Source of the DNA: Moorella sp. UBA4076
GTDB lineage: Bacteria; Bacillota; DSM-521; Neomoorellales; Neomoorellaceae
Assembly (NCBI GenBank): GCA_002383405.1
Contig: DFYS01000094.1
Span: forward strand, 1 to 6,167
Direction: 5' to 3'
Length of the DNA: 6,167 nucleotides
In this document: one piece after another, positions 1-3,420 of the stretch
Numbering within the stretch: position 1 is the stretch's first letter
How the letters are laid out: every line of letters begins with the position of its first letter
Program-made: the position numbers and the translations under genes
The notes under the pieces: model-generated
Seen by the model: only the letters and a program-made list of their open reading frames with translations
The model's database searches: none
Told to the model about the DNA's origin: nothing

Positions 1-584
1 TGGACCGGGCCAGCGAATTTTTAGTCCTGGGCTCCGAACTCCTGGCCCTCAAGGCCAGGATGCTCCTGCAGCGCCCGGCGGGGAACGGCAGCGGCGGGGA
101 AGGGGAAGAGGGGGAAGACCCGGCCCAATTGCTCGCTGAACGCCTGCTGACCTACCGGCGTTACCGGGAGGCGGCCACCTGCCTGGGAGCACTGGCGGCA
201 AAAGCGTCGCTGGTCTTTGGCCGCCCCCTGGATCAGGACGCGGTGGGCCAGGCCCTGGCCGGTATTAATCCTCTCGCCGGGGTAACGCCCCTGGACCTTA
301 CGCGCGCCCTGGCCAGCGCCCTGGCGCGGCAGCCGGCAGCTTCCCGGGAGGAACCGCGGACCATTCCCCGCCCGGCCCTGACCCTGGTGGGACAGCTGCG
401 CTTTATCCTGCGCCGCCTGTACCGGGGGGATGAATTGACCCTGGATTCCCTTTTGAATTCCCGGCCCACCCGACTGGAGGTGGCCCTTACCTTCCTGGCC
501 CTGCTGGAATTGGCGCGCCGCGGCCGGATAATTTTGGTCCAGGAAGAAGCCTTCGGTGCTATTGTCGTCAAAAACTGCCCCTGA
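1..584 (+). CDS. scpA: Segregation and condensation protein A (ScpA), 5'-truncated by window edge
   Basis: ScpA is the kleisin subunit of the bacterial SMC–ScpAB condensin. It bridges the SMC ATPase heads and recruits the ScpB dimer for chromosome compaction and segregation. The frame is open from base 3, and 19 codons precede the first in-window ATG at 60. That upstream part reads ASEFLVLGSELLALKARMLL, matching the conserved ScpA segment (A-x-EFL-x-x-A-x-LL-x-x-K-x-x-LL), so the ATG at 60 is internal. About 193 residues are visible; roughly 60 N-terminal residues are missing compared with the usual ~250. The C-terminal winged helix that contacts the SMC head is intact (TRLEVALTFLALLELARRGR, then ILVQEEAFGAIVV). 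An acidic Gly/Glu-rich linker (GSGGEGEEGED) follows the N-terminal helices, a usual variable region of ScpA. scpB follows 43 bp downstream. Assignment is firm. Confidence 0.95.
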   Translation, partial: DRASEFLVLGSELLALKARMLLQRPAGNGSGGEGEEGEDPAQLLAERLLTYRRYREAATCLGALAAKASLVFGRPLDQDAVGQALAGINPLAGVTPLDLTRALASALARQPAASREEPRTIPRPALTLVGQLRFILRRLYRGDELTLDSLLNSRPTRLEVALTFLALLELARRGRIILVQEEAFGAIVVKNCP

Positions 585-610
585 GCCGACCTGCTGCCTC
601 CTGCCTCAAA

Positions 611-620
611 AAAAGGGGGT
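611..620 (+). promoter_or_regulatory. Ribosome binding site deciding the scpB start
   Basis: The purine-rich AAAAGGGGGT lies 7 bases upstream of the TTG at 628. No comparable Shine–Dalgarno sequence is visible before the upstream in-frame GTG at 556, so this site favours the shorter ScpB. Confidence 0.5.
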
Positions 621-627
621 ACCCCTT

Positions 628-1161
628 TTGCCGCTATTTTTCAGTAACGATAAACGATCAGCCCTGGAGTGCCTGCTCTTTGTAGCGGGTGGACCGGTAT
701 CGCTAAAAACCCTGGCTGCCTGCCTGGAGCTCAGCGAAGCCGAGGTAGTGGAACTGGCCGGCGAGTTGCAGGAGGTTTATAACCCCGCCGAGCGGGGCCT
801 GCAGATCCGGGAGGTGGCCGGCGGCTACCAGATGTGTACCCGGCCCCAGTTTGCCAACTATATTGAAGCCCTGCTGCAACCGGAGTTGCCGGCTTTATCC
901 ATGGCCGCGCTGGAGACCCTGGCTATTATTGCCTACCGCCAGCCGGTCACCCGGGCGGAAATTGAATATATCCGCGGCGTGAAAGTGGATGCGGTTTTAA
1001 ATACCCTGGCCAGCCGCGGCCTGGTCCAGGAAGCCGGGCGAGAAAGAACTCCCGGCCGCCCCATCCTGTATGCCACCACCCCCCGTTTCCTGGAATTCCT
1101 GGGATTAAAGGACCTCTCCGAGCTGCCACCCCTGGATGAAGCAGCGGCCGGACAGGAATAA
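628..1161 (+). CDS. scpB: Segregation and condensation protein B (ScpB)
   Basis: ScpB is the dimeric tandem winged-helix (kite) subunit of SMC–ScpAB. It binds the central part of ScpA and regulates the SMC ATPase during chromosome segregation. From the TTG at 628 the product is 177 residues, beginning MPLFFSNDKRSALECLLFVA as ScpB proteins normally do. The first winged helix covers about residues 8-75 and the second about 88-160, with the family signatures ALETLAIIAYRQPVTRAEIE and IRGVKVDAVLNTLASRGLV followed by GRPILYATTPRFLEFLGL. The frame stays open upstream to a GTG at 556 that would overlap scpA by 29 bp, but the extra 24 residues (Cys/Pro-rich) do not resemble ScpB. The acidic tail after residue 160 is ordinary. 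It is probably translated from the scpA transcript. Confidence 0.95.
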   Translation: MPLFFSNDKRSALECLLFVAGGPVSLKTLAACLELSEAEVVELAGELQEVYNPAERGLQIREVAGGYQMCTRPQFANYIEALLQPELPALSMAALETLAIIAYRQPVTRAEIEYIRGVKVDAVLNTLASRGLVQEAGRERTPGRPILYATTPRFLEFLGLKDLSELPPLDEAAAGQE

Positions 1162-1214
1162 CCGCCGCCAGTGGTGGAAAAAATAGGGGCAAACTGGTTA
1201 CCGGGGGTGGCAGG

Positions 1215-1949
1215 GTGCTCTGGGCCTGGGCAGCAGGTATATTGGCGGCGAACATTATTTTGCTCTTACTGCCGGTACAATTAGAAACAGTTTACCGTCA
1301 CCGGGAGCAGGAAGACTTCCTGGAAATCACCTTCGGCCTGGCCGGCTGGTGGGGGCAGCGGTCGGTAATCATGCCGCCTTTGCGGGAATGGTGGCCGCAG
1401 CCGGATTCCCTGCCCCTGGAGAGCATCATGTCAACGGCCCGCCAAGCAGCAGACAGGGACGGGGGTCGGCCGGAAAGTAAAGGACGGAACCGGTTGGCCC
1501 GTTTTATTATTAGCAGCCGACTGGGTTACTGCTGGAACAGGCTGAAGTCATTAATAGCCATATGGCGACAATTCTTCGCCGGCGTAACCTGCCAGCGTTT
1601 TCGTTTATTTTTAGCCCCCGGCGCCAGCGACCCGGCAACAGCGGCCCTGTTTTACGGCGGTACCTGGAGTGTGCTGGCCTGGATGTACCGCAACCTGCGG
1701 CAACACTCCCGCCTTAATTTTGCCATGCCGCCCTGGCAGGTAGTGCCCCGGTTTGACAGCCCCGGCTGGCAGATCGATTTAAACTGTATATTTACCTTCC
1801 GCCTCGGCCATATTATTAGTGCCGCAGGGCAATCCCTATGGTTATTGTTGCCCATAGTACGGCAGACAAAGGGGGCAGGTTTGGTTGCCCGAACATCCCA
1901 TCGAGGCCTTGATGAAGACCGCCATGGAAAGCATCAAGGATATGGTTGA
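1215..1949 (+). CDS. DUF2953 family membrane-associated protein (YtfI-like)
   Basis: 244 residues from a GTG with a GGGGGTG Shine–Dalgarno sequence at 1203-1209. A hydrophobic N-terminal helix (about residues 3-20, WAWAAGILAANIILLLLP) leads into a DUF2953-type body. The typical family feature is the stretch around residues 132-160 (FLAPGASDPATAALFYGGTW), which resembles the conserved G-x-D-x-A-x-TA-x-x-YG motif, followed by a beta region and a second hydrophobic segment (about 198-214). A poorly conserved charged insert lies near 75-95. Family members sit directly upstream of ytfJ/gerW in spore formers, as here, and are thought to act with sporulation genes; the biochemical role is unknown. 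The last ~21 residues (from 224) are read from DNA that also encodes the GerW start, giving a 65-bp overlap and a tail that does not look like family sequence. The family call rests on pattern and gene order. Confidence 0.8.
   Translation: MLWAWAAGILAANIILLLLPVQLETVYRHREQEDFLEITFGLAGWWGQRSVIMPPLREWWPQPDSLPLESIMSTARQAADRDGGRPESKGRNRLARFIISSRLGYCWNRLKSLIAIWRQFFAGVTCQRFRLFLAPGASDPATAALFYGGTWSVLAWMYRNLRQHSRLNFAMPPWQVVPRFDSPGWQIDLNCIFTFRLGHIISAAGQSLWLLLPIVRQTKGAGLVARTSHRGLDEDRHGKHQGYG
1868..1879 (+). promoter_or_regulatory. Ribosome binding site for gerW
   Basis: AAAGGGGGCAGG lies 5-9 bases upstream of the TTG at 1885 and inside the DUF2953 reading frame. It supports the TTG start, because the next in-frame ATG (1912) falls within conserved GerW sequence. 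Confidence 0.5.
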
Positions 1950-2355
1950 TGTCAATACCGTTGTCGGCGATCCCATTGAAACACCCGACGGCCATGTCAT
2001 CGTCCCCGTATCGCGGGTGTCGGCCGGTTTTGCCGCCGGCGGTACCGAGTATGAGCCCGGCCAGGGCGAGGGCGGCGGGGGCAGTGGCAAATCCCTACCC
2101 TTCGGCGGCGGCAGCGGCGCCGGCGTTTCCGTCCAGCCGGTAGGCTTCCTGGTGGTCGGCAGGGAACAGGTCCGCCTGCTGCCGGTCGACGGCAATGCTG
2201 TCGTCGATCGCCTTATCGACGTCGCCCCCCAGGTCATGGAGAGGATCCAGGAGCTCCTGGGGAAAGGCCGGCGGGAAAAGGACCCCGGTAACGGCAAAGA
2301 CAGTCCTGCCACCATGCGGACGAAAATGGTCCTGCGCCCCCAGCAGGAGGAGTGA
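1885..2355 (+). CDS. ytfJ: GerW family sporulation protein (YtfJ)
   Basis: 156 residues from a TTG. The N-terminus is the diagnostic GerW/YtfJ sequence: PEHPIEALMKTAMESIKDM followed by VDVNTVVGDPIETPDG, then VIVPVSRVSAGFAAGG. The body carries the Gly-rich FGGGSGAGVSVQPVGFLVV motif and RLLPVDG, ending with an amphipathic helix (about residues 105-127, PQVMERIQELLGKG). In Bacillus, YtfJ/GerW is made in sporulating cells and is needed for normal spore germination; the molecular activity is not established. A Gly insert (about 59-68) and a charged ~28-residue C-terminal tail (from 129) are extra to the conserved core. The start overlaps the DUF2953 gene by 65 bp, which suggests translational coupling. 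This is the last gene of the + strand run; its nearest good terminator is at 2577-2627. Confidence 0.93.
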   Translation: MPEHPIEALMKTAMESIKDMVDVNTVVGDPIETPDGHVIVPVSRVSAGFAAGGTEYEPGQGEGGGGSGKSLPFGGGSGAGVSVQPVGFLVVGREQVRLLPVDGNAVVDRLIDVAPQVMERIQELLGKGRREKDPGNGKDSPATMRTKMVLRPQQEE

Positions 2356-2394
2356 ATAACCCCCGGGTGCTTTAAGGCTTATCACCCATAGGTA

Positions 2395-2402
2395 CAATTT
2401 TT
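2395..2402. repeat. Left 8-bp target-site duplication (CAATTTTT)
   Basis: The 8 bases directly outside the left inverted repeat are CAATTTTT, identical in the same orientation to the 8 bases directly outside the right repeat (2537-2544). Eight bp is the duplication length known for IS66-family transposition. Confidence 0.8.
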
Positions 2403-2414
2403 GTAACTGTTCAG
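2403..2414 (+). repeat. Left terminal inverted repeat of the MITE-like element
   Basis: GTAACTGTTCAG, the exact reverse complement of 2525-2536, starting with the GTAA typical of IS66-type ends. Confidence 0.8.
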
Positions 2415-2524
2415 GCCGCCTGCAACTGAGATGCTGCAGACGCTGCTTGCCGTCAGGTACCAGAGCTGAACAATCGTTGGATGGGCTTTGCGGACTATAG
2501 CTGTCAGATTGACCGCCAGCCAGG

Positions 2525-2536
2525 CTGAACAGTTAC
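2525..2536 (-). repeat. Right terminal inverted repeat of the MITE-like element
   Basis: CTGAACAGTTAC, the exact reverse complement of 2403-2414, ending in TTAC. The shorter core CTGAACA recurs in direct orientation at 2466-2472. Confidence 0.8.
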
Positions 2537-2544
2537 CAATTTTT
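2537..2544. repeat. Right 8-bp target-site duplication (CAATTTTT)
   Basis: Identical to 2395-2402 and directly abutting the right inverted repeat. Removing the element plus one copy predicts an uninterrupted site reading GGTACAATTTTTAAACC. Confidence 0.8.
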
Positions 2545-2576
2545 AAACCGAGGAGGGGTAACCGGTACGGGGCAAC

Positions 2577-2627
2577 AAAAAAAGCAGCTATCTGTCCACG
2601 ATTTGCGGACGGATTGCTGCCTTTTTT
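2577..2627. terminator. Bidirectional Rho-independent terminator between convergent transcription units
   Basis: Seven A's (2577-2583) abut a stem whose arms are GCAGC/GCTGC (2584-2588 with 2616-2620), then ATC/GAT, a T·G pair and GTCC/GGAC (2594-2597 with 2607-2610). The arms enclose a 9-base loop and contain one T·T mismatch. Six T's follow at 2622-2627. Read rightward it ends the gerW transcript; read leftward the A-tract becomes T7 directly after the stem and ends the minus-strand transcript coming from the small membrane protein gene. Confidence 0.85.
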
Positions 2628-2672
2628 AATCAGTCAAACTATTTCAGATACCGCTTCTTACATATCGGAAAG

Positions 2673-2801
2673 TCACCTGTCAAATTCAAATCTCAACGCC
2701 GTTCTATAGCTTTCTAAATAATGCAGCTCAATATGTCCCATGTCGATGGGCATAGCATAAACAAGGCTTCCCTCAAAACTTTCTCCCGGCTTGATATCAG
2801 C
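2673..2801 (-). pseudogene. Possible 3' remnant of a lost gene (no start codon)
   Basis: This minus-strand stretch reads 42 codons, starting just after an in-frame stop and ending at a TGA (2673-2675). The translation looks protein-like: it opens ADIKPGESFEGSLVYAMPID and ends YRTALRFEFDR, with alternating hydrophobic residues as in a beta-sandwich C-terminus. The KPGES-x-EG-x-LVY-x-x-P pattern resembles the last strands of DUF4352-type extracytoplasmic lipoprotein domains; this is a resemblance only. It stops 46 bases before the bidirectional terminator, as the true last gene of a transcript would. No plausible start or ribosome site exists. A different frame just upstream (about 2802-2850) also reads smoothly and could be joined by a one-base frameshift. 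It might instead be a chance open stretch. Confidence 0.4.
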
Positions 2802-3354
2802 TCAAATGTTTTATTTTCACAGCTATAAATTGTTCCGCGGTACAATAGTTCTCCGGAGTGCAAAACAACGCAATCTGTTCCGTCCAGCCGCCGCGCAAAA
2901 GGATGATGTGACTTTTCGGCTTATATTTCACCTTTGTGACGCGGTTCCATTTGAGAAAAACCTCCTGCCTTGACTGCGCCAGCAGCCCGGCTCCGGCTAC
3001 GGCGGGCCTGCCGGTTAACAGCCCCAATACGACCGTCAGGGCATTTACGATACGATTCTTTTTCGCCTGTTTTGCCTGCGTCCGGCAAAGCGCGCCCTTG
3101 TCGTCCAGCACAAACTCGGCCTCATACTTTCCCCGATAGACCGCCATGATGAAAAGCCAGGTGAAAAGCAGCAGCGCTCCGATGAGCCCCAGCCCGTAGA
3201 GCGTATAGACGCTTTTACCCGACGCAAGCCCGACGATCAGCGCGACAAGGCCGAAGGGGATGCCGACGGCGATTCCCAGTTGCTTCAAAATAACAGTGTT
3301 TCTAAAGATGGGCACGCTGATATTCCACTGTATTTCCCCCGACGTCTTTGCCAT
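2797..3354 (-). CDS. Small putative membrane protein of unknown function
   Basis: 185 residues from the ATG at 3354. A GAGGGGG at 3361-3367 sits 6 bases upstream of this ATG but directly abuts the alternative ATG at 3360, so the second Met is preferred. I do not recognise a named family. Visible features are a short N-terminal segment (GEIQWNISVPIFRNTVILKQ), two strong hydrophobic helices (about residues 25-45 and 50-73) and a basic stretch (95-101, KQAKKNR). A third, weaker hydrophobic/Gly-Ala segment (103-126) is followed by a beta-rich C-terminal part (131-168: VFLKWNRVTKVKYKPKSHII … IALFCTPENY). Two helices followed by a compact beta module recall bacterial PH-like membrane proteins, but this is only a topology analogy. 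It lies 66 bp downstream of the SLH protein gene on the same strand and could be its operon partner. Transcription should end at 2577-2627. Confidence 0.75.
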   Translation of the reverse strand: MAKTSGEIQWNISVPIFRNTVILKQLGIAVGIPFGLVALIVGLASGKSVYTLYGLGLIGALLLFTWLFIMAVYRGKYEAEFVLDDKGALCRTQAKQAKKNRIVNALTVVLGLLTGRPAVAGAGLLAQSRQEVFLKWNRVTKVKYKPKSHIILLRGGWTEQIALFCTPENYCTAEQFIAVKIKHLS

Positions 3355-3360
3355 CGTCAT

Positions 3361-3367
3361 CCCCCTC
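3361..3367 (-). promoter_or_regulatory. Ribosome binding site of the small membrane protein gene
   Basis: GAGGGGG on the minus strand, 6 bases before the ATG at 3354. It is too close to the alternative ATG at 3360, so it decides the start. Confidence 0.5.
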
Positions 3368-3378
3368 GTAGACGTAAT

Positions 3379-3396
3379 TCGTGCCCGTGGGCACGA
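3379..3396. repeat. Perfect 8-bp inverted repeat (dyad) in the SLH–membrane protein gap
   Basis: TCGTGCCC-GT-GGGCACGA: two 8-bp arms separated by 2 bases, in the 66-bp gap between the SLH protein stop and the next gene. As DNA it is an operator-like dyad. As RNA it needs a slightly wider loop and is not followed by a U-tract on either strand, so it is not a standard terminator. It lies 11 bases upstream of the Shine–Dalgarno sequence of the downstream gene. Confidence 0.5.
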
Positions 3397-3420
3397 TATA
3401 TCGGGTAGGCGTAGTTCCGA

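Larger units (their letters stand above)
2403..2536. mobile_element. 134-bp MITE-like element, probably IS66-family derived
   Basis: The ends are a perfect 12-bp inverted repeat, GTAACTGTTCAG at 2403-2414 and CTGAACAGTTAC at 2525-2536. Allowing mismatches the symmetry extends to about 17 of 20 bases. Both flanks carry the same 8-bp sequence CAATTTTT, so the element has an exact target-site duplication. A 5'-GTAA terminus and 8-bp duplications are hallmarks of the IS66 family. At 134 bp it cannot encode a transposase and no convincing reading frame is inside, so it would depend on enzymes supplied by a related full-length element. A further copy of the terminal core (CTGAACA) sits in the middle at 2466-2472, roughly equidistant from the two ends. 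It lies between gerW and the shared terminator, so it lengthens the 3' end of the gerW transcript. Family assignment is inference from ends and duplication length. Confidence 0.75.

Noticed and set aside
60..584. A self-contained ORF starting at the ATG at 60
   Set aside because: The same frame is open to the window edge and the upstream codons match conserved ScpA sequence, so the ATG is internal.
556..627. GTG at 556 as the scpB start
   Set aside because: The 24 added residues do not look like ScpB, no ribosome site precedes the GTG, and the TTG at 628 has a good one and gives a family-typical N-terminus.
2365..2402. GGGTG/CACCC hairpin plus T5 as the gerW terminator
   Set aside because: The stem is only 5 bp with a 13-base loop, and the T-run begins 10 bases later and belongs to the duplicated target site of the element.
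2403..2576. Riboswitch-like features (CTGAGA, GGTACC, AGGAGGGG) before the terminator
   Set aside because: No known aptamer consensus could be assembled, no gene follows on the + strand, and the region is explained by the mobile element.
2488..2709. 73-codon + strand ORF across the intergenic region
   Set aside because: It runs through the inverted repeat, the duplicated site and the whole terminator hairpin, and has no family-like sequence.
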